A DNA stretch of 64,000 nt, taken from contig JAQFVV010012530.1 in NCBI GenBank assembly GCA_028023455.1, positions 58,001-122,000 of the forward strand. The letters are read 5' to 3'. The notes under the pieces are model-generated. The model made no database searches. It saw nothing but the letters and a program-made list of their open reading frames with translations, and was not told the origin of the DNA. Shown piece after piece: positions 47,723 to 59,326 of the stretch (its first letter is position 1; every line of letters begins with the position of its first letter). A program made the translations under genes and the position numbers. This stretch comes from Epiperipatus broadwayi (Eukaryota; Onychophora; Udeonychophora; Euonychophora; Peripatidae).

Positions 47723-47926
47723 ATGGAAATTCTATCCTCACTTGCTTACTATCTTCTGAATTACATTGTAACATTATTGCTACTGCCAGTATTTATTTTT
47801 TATCTCAGCAAAAAACTTTGGGAATTTTACATATTTGAATCAAGAGATAAAACATGTTTGCTTCCTTTACCACCAGGGTCATTTGGTTTACCGATTTTTG
47901 GAGAAACCGTAAACTACATTAAAAAA
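47723..47926 (+). CDS. CYP26-like exon 1
   Basis: Residues 1-68: signal anchor and proline-rich hinge, ending GETVNYIKK. The donor AAA|GTAAGT at 47927 is a strong match to consensus. Confidence 0.88.
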
Positions 47927-50900
47927 GTAAGTTTATATCATATTGTGTGTTTACAAATAGGTAAGTTAATAAATAAAACGGTTTTTAAATATTCCATTGC
48001 AACAAGGTCCTCCCCTCCCCATAACCCCTCATAAAAATAACTTTTCTTTCCAGCTATGTCTATTGTTGCCTATGAGAGACTTAATTTTAACTCTCTAACT
48101 AAGAGTAACTAAATAATAATTTTCTGATCAACATTGAATCATTAATGAGGTTGATTTTGAGCAACTATTTAAAAAAACAAATTTACTCAGGCAGAATTCA
48201 AATCGATGTTACAGTTTATTGAATAATATTAGATAACTAACTGGATTAATTATGAACCAGCAACTTAAAAAATCCAAGTTTACTCAGACTGAATTCAAAT
48301 CCAGATCATAGTCATAGCTCCTGAAAGTACAATTATTGCACCACATATTCATGGTTATATTCTATTTAGTAAATATATATTTATTATATTTGATGTACAG
48401 AATTTTGTTTTAGTTTATTTTTTCTAATACTGTCAAATAATATTAAGTATTTTGTTTTAATCTAAACACCTGAAGTACATATGGATTATACAATCTGATA
48501 AAATTTTTCAAATATATAATGCTCGAGGTTCATAAGACGTTCTAGAACAAACTGGGGTCCAATGAGTAAATTTTGAGTTCCAAAGCCTGACACCTTTTCA
48601 CTGCACTTAACCACACAGGATTAAATGCTACCTGAATTTTATTCTATAAATTGGATGTTTTTACCTACCTTTGTTGTGATATGAAAATCAGGTTCAAAAA
48701 ATGTGTAACGGAAGGGAAATTTTTAAGTATATCTGAAACCACCTTTTTTAAGGTTCCGCTATTGTTTTGTATAGTTATTTTAATTAAAACTCATTTAAAT
48801 TTTTTTTATTCTTTGTTTTTTTTTTTTTTTTTAATGTTTTAGAATTAGATTGGCTATGCTAATTTATTAAAAGTTTTTAATACTTTCATCCTTAGGTAGC
48901 TACCTACACCTGATTGGTTTCTGTCCTAAGTAAGAACGTGATTGTACTTTTTAACTAAAAAATGTATAAAACGGAAACTCCATTTTTTAAATATTTTCAT
49001 ACAATTTGATTTACAAGTACAAATTTTTGTTCTCATATCTCTGACACCATTCTTACCAAGTAAATACAGTAAGAAGTATTATATCATTTATTAGTGTAGA
49101 AATTATCATATCATTTCTAAACCAGACATAAACTTTAAATCTAATTAAAGATTAAAATATAAATGCTTTTAATTAAGCATAACAAAAGGAACAATTAACT
49201 AAACTTCATCTCTTTTCTTCTATATGTAACACCTTTTCTTAAATATACTTAAAATATCTGCTCCTCATTCTTAAAACATGTCCAAAATTCATTTTATGCT
49301 GAATCAGTATTCATCAATTGGTTCAGCAATTATCAATTCATTTTATGCTGAATCAGTATTCATCAGTTGGTTCAGCAATTATCAACAACATTATTACAAT
49401 TTGATTATATATATATATACATAATATCCACACATCAAGATAATTAGAAAAACTTACAAGAGGTTATACATAATAATACCCATAAACCACTTCAACACGA
49501 CTTGTTTCCAATTGTCTAGCAACAATTAGTTCCTGCTGAGCAATTTTAAATAAATGGTGTTGAAGTAAAACTGTATTATAGGGATTTTTATGTGACACAA
49601 TATATATATATTTAAATACGTGTATATTGTCTATACTAAACTTAATGAAGGGACTTGAACTCAGACTTGCAAGCTCCCTATAGCTATCGACTTCATCTTA
49701 TAAACTAATAAACATAATCACATACATGTGAAAAAGATAAATGATCTCCAATACATGTATTTCATGTTGAACCAGTTGGTCCAGATCACCATCTTCCTTA
49801 CATATATACTATCAGTGCTCAGTTTATATTAAGATAGCAACTTTTTAAATTTTGATAGATAATCTTTAATCTTCTCTGCTCTCCAACTCTTCAACCATCC
49901 ACATCATTGAAAATCTGAGTAAGGGATGCTCAAAGCCCTTTTGATGTTAATATTATTATCATGCTCATGTTGACTTCTAAATCATTCTGACTCTTCACAT
50001 ATAGACTTAATATGTCCACTTAAAAATACAGAAGAGGGATGGGTACAGAATACAGGCTAAATATGTAATATTTAAATATAAGTCTATTGTCTATATTAAA
50101 CTTAATGTAATTGGAAAGAACTTGCACTCAGATTTTCAAGCTCCCTACAACTATCCACTCCATCTTATACAACTTATACACATGCCCATATATATATATA
50201 TATGTGTGAGGAATAAGGAAAATTGGTTTGTGAAGAAATATTTAGTGTATATAAATTATTGAAGTATGGTGAAAAGAAGATTTCAGGAGATATGTCAAAA
50301 AAAAAAGGAATATAATTTTAAAGTTGAATAAATGGAAAGGGATTTTTATATGAAAATTACTAATAAACTTAAATAGAATTAAAATATTTAAATGGGAGAT
50401 GAAGAATAGGAAGGAAAAGGGGTAAATATTAGATAGATGATCACATATAATATATCTAGCTAGTCTAATAAAAATAGTTAATTATAAATATCATTAAGAC
50501 ACATTTATAAATATTCAAGAAAGAATTATAAAAGTATGAAAAGGGTATAATGAATAGTTCATGAGGAGAGATATATTATTTATTCTTGGTCATGTTCATC
50601 GACGGGGTAGTATTGATGAGATGTGGTGTGGAAAGGAAAGTGGAAATCGTAGATGGTTTAAAAATTAGAAAGAGTTAGATGATGATTGAGTAAATATACA
50701 ATTTTTTGTATTGAGAACTAGGTAAAATTATTATTTGTAGAATTCTATCAATTATATATAAAATAAAAAACAAAAATTTCTAAAGTTCTAGAAATTGAAA
50801 ATACTCTGAATGAATAATCTTTTCCAAAGGAAAATCTGAATGTTGTTAAAAGAAACTTGATTGTTTTTAAAAGGAAAATCTGAATATTTTTAAAAGGAAA

Positions 50901-53900
50901 AATAATGTTGTTAAAAGGAAACTCTGATTGATGTTTTTTAAAAAGGAAAATTGAATGATCTTTTAAAAGGAAAAATGAATTTGTCCAAAGGAAACTCTGA
51001 TTGTGTTTTTAAAAAGGAAAATTGAATTGATCTTTTGTTCTCTTTTATTTATACTCTCTGTCAGTATTCTATTGTTTGTATGATCTGAGATCTTGATAAG
51101 CTCCATGTTTTGTTTAAAGTAACCCTTCTAAAATAACTTTTACTTTTTACTCTAAATTTTTTTTTAAACTTTGGGATTTTATTAATTAAAAAAAAAGAAA
51201 GAGAAGATTTTAATTTGCTTGAATGGGTTACTAATTAAAAATATACATTCTTTTAGAAAATGTTGGTGGGCTTATCTCAAAATAAATATACTAAATATTT
51301 GAACAAGATTTAAAAGTAAAAATATATTCTTATTTCTTTTAATACAATAAGGTTTTATTTCAGAGAATTTTGATTAACTCATATATATATGCTTGACGTA
51401 TATTTATGTTTGACTAAACGGTTTTCACAAGTAATATTTTTAACAGCAATTTAATGTTACAATGGAATTTATTTAAAAGAACAAGCAAATACAAATTTAA
51501 TAAACGTAATTAATTTTAGCTGTAATGCAAAACCCTGCTGATATTGGCCTATAAACTTCATTTAGGTTTACAATATTAATCAAGTTTATAGGAAGGTGTG
51601 AAGCATGGATTGGATTTCAGATCCATTGCTTCAATATATATGTGTGTGTGTAAAAATATCTTGGATACTCTTATCATTATTAATAATAATATAAAAATAT
51701 CAGAGTTTAAACGTATTAAATGAAATTAATTAAACCAAGTATAATTTCAACACATGTGCATCATAATCATGATAGGAATTCTTGGAAATGCCATCTACAA
51801 ATTATATTTTATCCATTGATGGAAAAAATGATTATTCTTTTTAGCATGCACAAACATATATGCATCCTGCCAAATCAATAGACTATTGGAAATCTATTGT
51901 CAAGACTTAGGCAAAAAATGAAATCCTATTGTAATGAAATTTATTTAAACTTCTAGGCAGATCAAATTTCAAATAGTTTCACTTATTACTTTCATTTACA
52001 GCCCATTCAAAGGAACCCATTTTTCTCTAACAGTAGTGTTGTTTTAGCAACAGATTGCTAATAATCTATTGGTTTTTAAAATATGCATTCTATGCTGGTG
52101 TAAGTAGTTAGTGTTATAGGCTAATTATTATATAATTCTTTATATTTCTTTTATACTTGCTTCAAACTATTGTCTTCCTTTTATTTCTGTGATATTTTAA
52201 ATAACAGTAGCAAACTTTCCATACAGTAGTGCCATCCAGTGTAAAAATGCTTGTGCATAAAATTCCTATCTAGTGCCTACTCATCTAATATCCCCAGAAT
52301 AGTTTCTAACTTGTGGCTTTTATCAGTAAGGAGTCTTGGATTTGAAAGCATTGCTCTTAGATCTTAGGATCCAATGCAATTCTCCAGCAGCCAACTTTTA
52401 CCCTTTTAGTTAATTATAAAGCTAGAATCTAAATAAGTACAATATGGCAGTTCAAGAATTGCATTGGATCCTAAGATCTAGATACAGTGCTTTCAATTCC
52501 AGGTGACTGCTAGAGGTTTGCATTGAATCCTAAGACTTAAATGCAATGGTCTCAAATCCAAGACTCCTCACTGATGAATGCCATAAGGTAGAAACTAGTC
52601 TGAGGATATGGGATGAGTAGTCTCTAGATAGCAATTTTATACATAAACCTTTTTGCACCCATTGATTTCTAAGGCTTTTGCTTGGTGACACCACTGTATA
52701 AAGTTTGCTTCTATTATTACCAGTCTGTGTAAGCATATGAAATAGTGATCATGTGATGTTTTGATGGTGATATTTTACATATAGTAGTAATATTTTTGAT
52801 CTTAAAAGTTTTTATACTTGTTTGAAATTTTTTAATGTTTTATATAATATTTTATGCCAAAATTTCATTTTTTTTAATAAGAGATACAAAAAAGTTTAAA
52901 CACAATATGATTTGATATGGAGAAGAGAGGCTAGAGATCAAAATTGAACTTGGAGAGATCTTCATTCTGCAGTGGATTGATTCTGGTTGAAAATGAAGAC
53001 ACTGTTAATAATGCAATTGAGACCAGTGATAGGGAAACAGATTCAAGAGCTTCAGATTTCTGGATTGAAGCTTGACCTGTTATTTCTATTATTTGAAAGA
53101 CACATTATTTCTGGATTAACTAACCATTCAATTATTTCTTGTCCTGATGGAATTTTGTGTAAAGATAGTATCAAACTCAAAATATAAAATCTATGAATTG
53201 AAGATCTCTGATATTTCCCTTGCTCTGATATTACATCTCTAAGATCACATGACCTTTCAGTGACACATCATGGTGATTATATTTATATATTTATGATGAA
53301 ATGTCTGCAGAAAAACTGATTACTTTCTATTACTAGTAAAGAAAATTTATTAGTAGTAATAAAATAAACATTTGCATATCATTATCATTTTTTCCTTGTC
53401 CCCACTCCCTAACATTTTGCAAGATTATATTGCATATAATAATAAGTTTATAAGTGAATAATTACAATTTTCAGGTTAAACAGCACAGAGCTACTGCTGC
53501 CTCTTTTTCTCCTCCTCTTCCTTCTTTTTTCTTTCTTTTTTTTTCTTCTTCTTTGACCTTTTTTTCTTTCTCTTTCTTTTTTCTTCTTTTTTGGTCTTCT
53601 TTTCTTCTTATTTCTTTTTCTTCCCCCTTCTTCTTTTTTCTTATTGCTGTTCTTATTATTGTTAATATGATTATTATTGTTGTCTTTGTTGTTATTATAG
53701 CACTGATATTTTGGCTATTACTATTGCATCATTTCTATGATCAATATATAATTCCAGGAAGGCCCAGACTAATATCAATGCCATAACAATAATAATAATA
53801 ATAAGTAACCCATACACACATGAATCTGAAAACTGTATTCACTCACACACACACAATTGTGAAATCCTTCTATTTTAATATATACATATAAATAAAATAA

Positions 53901-56900
53901 GCTGCTTTTCTTTTTCAGAACATAAATTTCTTTAAAGAAGTTCACAACAAATTAGGAAATGTTGTTAAAACTCATATTTTGGGTAAACCAACAATACGGG
54001 TACAAGGAGCTGCTAATGTAAGGAAAATTTTTGCAGGAGAACATTCCCTTGTCTCTACCTTTTGGCCAACAAGTGTAAGGCGGATCTTAGGTGAATATTC
54101 TATTAGCCAATCACATGGAGACATACACAGGAAAAGAAGGAAAATTATCAGCAAAGCATTCCGCAATGAAGCCCTCCAAGCGTACATTCCTAGAATCCAA
54201 GAAATCATCGCACAACAGGTGAGCAGTTGGTGTAGCAAAGGGAATCAAATATTGCTTTATGAGGCATTTAAAAATGTAATTTTTCAAGTTTCTTCTATTG
54301 TTTTGCTGGGATTTAAGTACGAAGACAAAGACATTGACAATTTTGCTCAGCATTTCCACCAGATAACTAGGAACTTATTTGCATTTCCTCTAAATTTGCC
54401 AGGAACAGGATTAAATAAGGTAAAAAATAGTTATATTCAAAATTCAATATCAAATAGTTTTGTAGAGCAGTAAAAATTATTAACTATATAATTACATTAA
54501 GTTTAGTATAGACAATGTGCATATATTTAAATAGTATAGTTCAACATGTAACTATTATGATCAAATTATACTGTTTTTCAATCTATTAATTATATATAAT
54601 TTATTTTGGTATTTAAGTATAAAATTATATTAATATCTCTATAATACATTTTTAATACTAAAAGCTGTGCTTTAAATGAATATATATTTAAACACAGACC
54701 TTCTAGATCCCTACAGCTATCCATTCCATTTTATACAACTGATACACATGCCCACATACATGTGAAAAAGATAGATGATCTCCAAAATATGTATTTCATG
54801 CTAAACCAGCATTCATCAGTGGATCCAGATCATCATCTCTGTCACACACACATATATATAATCAGTGCTCAATTTATATTAAGATAGCAAAATTTAAACT
54901 TAATGGTTAGGTTTCAATCTTCTTCACTCATTGGAGAGTAAAGAAGATTGGAGTGTATCCATTAAAGTTTGAAGGTATGAATAGATGAAGAATTGAAAAG
55001 TGGAAAAGATTGAAGTCTGTCCATTAAATTTTGAAAAATGTGGATGGCTGAAGAGTTGGAGAGTGGAGAAGATTGAAGCCTGTCCATTAAAATTTGAAGA
55101 TATTGATCATTGAAGAGTTGGAAAGTGGAGAAGATTGAAGCTTGTCCATTAAAGTTTGAATATTTTCTATCTTAATATAAATTGAGCACTGATTATATGT
55201 ATGAGAGGTTATGATTTGGACCAACTGATAAATGCTGGTTTAGCACAAAATATTTATATTGGAGATCATGTATCTTTTTCACATATATGTGGTCATGTAT
55301 ATTGTTTGCATAAGATGGAGTGGATAGATGTAGGGAGCTTGAAGATCTGAATTCAAATCCCTTTTAATTACATTAAATTCAGTATAAACAATATACTTCT
55401 ATTTAAATATTATATATGTACAATACACAATTACATGGAAATATGCAATGTGTGGAGTTATTCATTTATAATTACTTAATTAGAAAGCACTCTACCTTGA
55501 ACAGTAGCTAATGAAAGCCAACTGCTATAGGTCAAGAGTTAAAATAAAACTACCAGGTTGATATTTCCATCTAAAACATCCATTAAAACACACAACTACT
55601 TGTATACACAGCTGCTTTTAATATTTAAATCAAAGAATTGATGTTATTTTCTGGTGTAAACCAGACCTATCATTCAAATACTAAAAACAACAGTGAAGAC
55701 AAGTAATTGTGTTATGTTTATATGTATATTTGCTTTAATTAGATTTTATATTTTTTTATTGTTCCATATTGATTATTTTTAGGCACTAAGATCAAAAGGT
55801 ATTTTAATGAAAGCAGTTGAAACTACTTTAAAAATTATGGAAGAAAATCCTAGCTCTGACATCAGTGCCATGAATTACATACTGCAAGAAAATGGTCTTT
55901 CTTCTGAACCATTAGCCACTGAAGAGTTAAAATCTTTGGCATTTGATTTTCTGTTTAATGGCTATGATACCACTGCTAGTGCTGCTTTTGCCATGGCTTA
56001 TTACTTGGCACATAATCCGGAAATACAAGCTAAAGTTAAAAATGAACTTGAACATTATGATTTGATGGATTTCTGTAATGGTAACCAGTTAGATATGGAA
56101 ACTTTCAATCGATTATCTTATACCAGAAATGTTATAAAAGAAACTCTTAGAATTCTACCTCCAGTCTCTGGAGCCTATCGCAAAGTCCTAAAAACATTTG
56201 AATTGGAAGTAAGAAAAAGCTCTTATGTTTATTTAATTTAGAGTGTATTTTTACTTTTTTTTATTATTATTTAAAATAAACACAAACATATTTATATATA
56301 GAATGATATACATAATTGAGGAGATTTGAAATCAGACTTTCAAGCTGTCTTTAGTCATCCACTCCATCTCATATAACCAATACACATGACCACATACATG
56401 CAAAAAAAGATAAAGATCTCCAATATATTCATTTTATGCTGAATCAGCACTCGTCAGTTCTGGTTACAGCATCAAATGCATGTATTGGAGATCATTTATC
56501 TTTTTCGCATATATGTAGTCATGTGTATCAGTTGTATAAAATGGATTGGATAAATGTAGGGAGTTTGAAAGTCTGAGTGCAAATTATTTCTAATTACATC
56601 TAGCTTAAAATATAAATATTATATATGTATTTAATTAGAATGATATATATATATACACGCGCACAGCTTCTATATAAAGAATTTTGATGCCGTCTATACT
56701 TTCTCTAAAAATTGCAAAATATTAATAAAAAAGTTTTTTTTCTTCTTCGCATGATTTTATTTTTCTGCAAAATGTAGCTTCCAAAGTTTTGAATTTTTGA
56801 AACAGTTTTTGCTAAAATTAATTAAAATTTAATTAAGTTTTATATTTAGCAAATATAATAGACATCACACACACACCATTATGCAAATTTAATTTGCATA

Positions 56901-59326
56901 TTGGTTAACATTTATGTAGTTTACAATCTAAAACAGTAAACTTCTTTATTGTCATTGATTTAATTATTTTTATAACTCATTGATGGCCCTACTGCAGTGC
57001 ATGATCACTGTGGCTTCTGTTATTATTCACAGTGCTTGCACTTCTTATGAATTTCCGAACAATAAAACACTTTGATTACATAGGTTTTTAATGGTCTGCT
57101 ATATCTTGCTAATTCTTGAAGACATAAGCAAACTTATTCTGCTACATAATATAAAATTAAAAAAATAAATGTAATGAATATATACATGTTAAGGAAACCA
57201 AGTCATACATCGTGTGACTTAATTAGCTTGTATTTACAAATATAAAATAATGATTGTGCTAATAGCTCTAAACAAGCTTTTTCGATAAATGCCACAAGAG
57301 AAAGCATTTAAAATCTCTATCTAATGTCTGAATGTCTTAGCATCCCACTGATGAAAGCCATGAATTCGAAACTGGTTTAGGATTAGGGATAATCTCGATA
57401 GAGATTTTAAATGCTTTCACTTGCAGTTTTTATTGAAAACCTTGTTTAGAGGTATTAGCACACTTATTATATTATATATAGGTTATTCTTATTCGATATC
57501 TGTATTTCTTCAAAATTATATAAAAGATTACATACGTATATATATTTAAATCTACAGCATACATGATATTACTATTTTAATATATAAATAATATATATAT
57601 ATATGTGTATATAATATTTTTTTTAAAAATATTTTTATTTAATTTGAGGAATAATGCATTGAAAACATAAAAAAAATGTTTTTCTTGGACCACAGTTTGG
57701 GTTGGTATGAGAAATATCAATAAATATCAATAAATTAATTAATTTGATCATTGCCACAATTTAATTTGGTATATTTAATTGGAAACAAAAGTGTGGTGGT
57801 GGAAGGATCCATAAAGTAATTAATTCAATCACAGTGAATGAATTAATTAAATTACAATGTCCTCCACTTTTATTCCAAAATGAATATACCAACCCAAATT
57901 GTAGTCCAAGAAAATGATTATTTTTTAGTTTTTAGTGCATTACTTCTCAAATTAAATAAAAATGTTTTTTAAATAAAATATATGTATATATTATTTTTAC
58001 TTTTTAATTATGAGATATTTTGCAACAGACTTTTTATAACAATTCATATTCCAATTTACAAACTGAAAATCTAAACCTTATCACTTTATTTCTAGTTTCT
58101 AAAATGAAATTCATACTTGTTAAAAGTCATTTATAAGATTTTTTTTGTTTATTAAAGCAACATTTTTTTGAAAAATATTCAAGTTTTAATTAAATAATCA
58201 AAAGAAATTAAGATTTCACCTTTCACTTGTTTGTTTTTTTAAAAAAAAGTAACTGTAAAAACTTTTTAGTGAATATTTAATTTTAGCATATTTTTTAAAA
58301 ATATACTAGCATCTAGTAAGCCCCATTGAATTGATATCATGAACTTTGAAATTTGACCTGTCAACACTGTTAGTCTGGACACCCTAACTGGACAATCTTA
58401 AAGTATTTCAGTGTCATATTGTATTGTCATTAATACCTAACACATGGACACAATTTAAAGGAAATCTATTTGATAGCAATATGTTTAAAATTGGTTACAT
58501 GATTTAACTTCAACAAAAATAAAATATTTACTCTGTAATATTACTATGTGCCATTGAGCAACCCTAAATACAGTCCTATGATTCATTTAAATGGTGTATT
58601 TGGGTTGGGGATTATCATTAATTTAATAAATGATTAATAATAATCATTAGGGTATTTATCTGTAGTTGTTAGTGTTAAAATTGTAAATGCAGAAAGTTTA
58701 ACACTTATAGATCAAACTGCAATAATTTGCTATCTATAAATACTGAGCAAATAATGAGACACATGTAAAAGATTATGAGTTGGGTAACTGATGAGTGCTG
58801 ATTCAGCAAAACTAAACACACAAGCAAGCACACATACAAATTAATGATACTATTATTCATATCATAACCCCATCAGTTAAAATAGTTAATTTACTATGTA
58901 GTGATATAATTAATATTATATATCATTTTTGTAATGATTTTTTTATTACTTTAGGGTTACCAAGTTCCAAAAGGATGGTTACTTGGATATAGTATTCGTG
59001 GAACTCATGAAATTTCAGAACTTTATGAAAATTTTAATGAATTTAATCCAGATAGATGGGATGATATTGATAAAAAAGCTGAGACCACAGATAAACAAAG
59101 CAGGTACAACTTTATACCATTTGGGGGAGGGAGCCGACAATGTTTGGGTAAAGAATTCAGCAAACTTGTTCTAACAGTGCTTGTAATAGAAATGGTTCGC
59201 CGCTGTACATGGGTGCCTGCCAAATCATTTACAGAGATTAACATATTAACAACACCACAACCTAAAGACGGCTTTCCAGTTATTATTAAATGTGATTTGG
59301 ATTTAAATTCAAACTCTTTTCATTAA
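47723..59326 (+). CDS. CYP26-like cytochrome P450, four exons, 500 aa
   Basis: Join of 47723-47926, 53919-54419, 55783-56208 and 58955-59326, all with GT-AG phase-0 introns. The protein has an N-terminal membrane anchor (residues ~4-27), a proline hinge LPLPPGSFGLPIFGE (~53-64), C-helix region HRKRRK (138-143), I-helix GYDTT (295-299), ExxR Glu355-Arg358, FNPDRW (407-412) and the haem loop FGGGSRQCLG with Cys440. The blocks KTHILGKPTIRV, GEHSLVS-FWP-SVRRILGE and YNFIPFGGGSRQCLGKEF are characteristic of CYP26. Family members are ER-bound monooxygenases that 4-hydroxylate all-trans retinoic acid; that substrate is inferred here. Length is normal and no motif is missing. ATG 47723 is chosen because the in-frame upstream TTG is not a credible eukaryotic start; TTTTCAG just before it (47706-47712) could be a 5'-UTR splice acceptor. 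Other CYP85-clan enzymes are the alternative. Confidence 0.9.
49287..49384. repeat. 49-bp tandem duplication in intron 1
   Basis: Two copies of a unit containing TTTTATGCTGAATCAGTATT and GGTTCAGCAATTATCA, differing by one base. The unit resembles a fragment of repeat family F (GCTGAACCAG...CATCAGTTGGT). Confidence 0.9.
49640..50180 (-). repeat. Repeat family F copies in intron 1 (minus)
   Basis: An almost full-length minus-oriented copy at about 49645-50010 (tRNA-like end GGACTTGAACTCAGACTTGC near 49651) is followed by a partial copy of the tRNA-like end at 50095-50180. Confidence 0.75.
50824..51036. repeat. Minisatellite, AAAAGGAAAATCTGAATG-type units
   Basis: About eight diverged units of 22-32 bp built on TTTTAAAAGGAAAATCTGAA or GGAAACTCTGATTG, in intron 1. 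Confidence 0.8.
52208..52710. repeat. Penelope-type fold-back repeat in intron 1
   Basis: The left half (from AGCAAACTTTCCATACAGTA) pairs with the right half (ending CACTGTATAAAGTTTGCT); the best arms are 52235-52395 and 52505-52665. Both arms carry the hammerhead-like core: minus-strand CTGATAA...GAAAC at about 52328-52304, and plus-strand CTGATGA-A-TGCC-ATAA-GGTA-GAAAC at about 52572-52596. It is homologous to the repeats at 24665-25810. Confidence 0.75.
52915..53010 (+). pseudogene. Short LINE 3' tail fragment
   Basis: GGAGATCTTCATTCTGCAGT-type sequence resembles the end of the LINE fragment at 22690-22885 (GAGCTTCATCCTGAAGTGAA), including the TTGATTCTGGTTGA ending. Too short to classify. 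Confidence 0.5.
53493..53645 (+). repeat. Long polypyrimidine tract upstream of exon 2
   Basis: About 150 bases are almost purely C/T on the plus strand with only a few purines, ~270 bp before the exon 2 acceptor. It can form triplex DNA and, in RNA, would bind polypyrimidine-tract proteins. It explains the artefactual 110-codon ORF here. Confidence 0.9.
53919..54419 (+). CDS. CYP26-like exon 2
   Basis: Residues 69-235: helices A to about F. Acceptor TTTTCTTTTTCAG|AAC at 53918, donor AAG|GTAAAA at 54420. Contains GKPTIRVQGAANVRKIFAGE and the C-helix. Confidence 0.92.
54690..55385. repeat. Head-to-head family F copies (fold-back) in intron 2
   Basis: A minus copy (54690-54920) is followed by a plus copy (54945-55385), so the intron can fold into a hairpin with ~220-bp arms. 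The loop side is expanded by a 62-bp tandem repeat. Confidence 0.85.
54930..55165. repeat. 62-bp tandem repeat inside the intron 2 fold-back
   Basis: TCCATTAAA recurs at 54958, 55020, 55083 and 55145 (periods 62, 63, 62), each preceded by an AAGATTGAAG-type block. About 3.7 diverged units. Confidence 0.9.
55783..56208 (+). CDS. CYP26-like exon 3
   Basis: Residues 236-377: I-helix with the oxygen-activation motif NGYDTTAS and K-helix KETLR. Acceptor TTATTTTTAG|GCA at 55782, donor GAA|GTAAGA at 56209. Confidence 0.92.
56318..56592. repeat. Family F fold-back in intron 3
   Basis: The left arm (TTTGAAATCAGACTTTCAAG ... CAATATATTCATTT) pairs with the right arm (AAATGCATGTATTGGAGATC ... TTTGAAAGTCTGAG); arms ~125 bp with a short centre near 56450. 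Both carry the tRNA-like end. Confidence 0.85.
57256..57461. repeat. Fold-back with hammerhead-like centre in intron 3
   Basis: Arms 57256-57323 (GTGCTAATAGCTCTAAACAA ... TTAAAATCTCTATC) and about 57394-57461 (its complement) enclose CCACTGATGAAAGCC and TTCGAAACTGG (core 57348-57371). The stem II part is weaker than in the other copies. Related in layout to 52208-52710. Confidence 0.75.
57627..57985. repeat. Fold-back element in intron 3, arms ~85 bp
   Basis: AATATTTTTATTTAATTTGA... to GGTTGGTAT (about 57627-57709) pairs with ATACCAACCC...TCAAATTAAATAAAAATG (about 57887-57973). Interior segments with AATTAATTAA and CCACCAC-type blocks also pair partly. A MITE-like fold-back. Confidence 0.8.
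58955..59326 (+). CDS. CYP26-like exon 4
   Basis: Residues 378-500: beta-1 region GYQVPKGW, the PERF-like motif FNPDRW, haem-binding loop with Cys440, L-helix and the C-terminus ending in FH before TAA at 59324. Acceptor TTATTACTTTAG|GGT at 58954. Confidence 0.92.
   Translation, partial: GYQVPKGWLLGYSIRGTHEISELYENFNEFNPDRWDDIDKKAETTDKQSRYNFIPFGGGSRQCLGKEFSKLVLTVLVIEMVRRCTWVPAKSFTEINILTTPQPKDGFPVIIKCDLDLNSNSFH

Larger units (their letters stand above)
47927..53918 (+). other. CYP26-like intron 1 (5,992 bp)
   Basis: Phase 0. Besides the repeats listed separately it contains a ~97-bp-offset direct pair around TTACTCAGACTGAATTCAAAT (about 48180 and 48276), microsatellites near 49410 and 50190, and otherwise unremarkable AT-rich DNA. 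Confidence 0.85.

Noticed and set aside
53454-53786. 110-aa plus-strand ORF rich in F, S and L
   Set aside because: It is the translation of a polypyrimidine tract plus ATT repeats inside intron 1 of the P450 gene.
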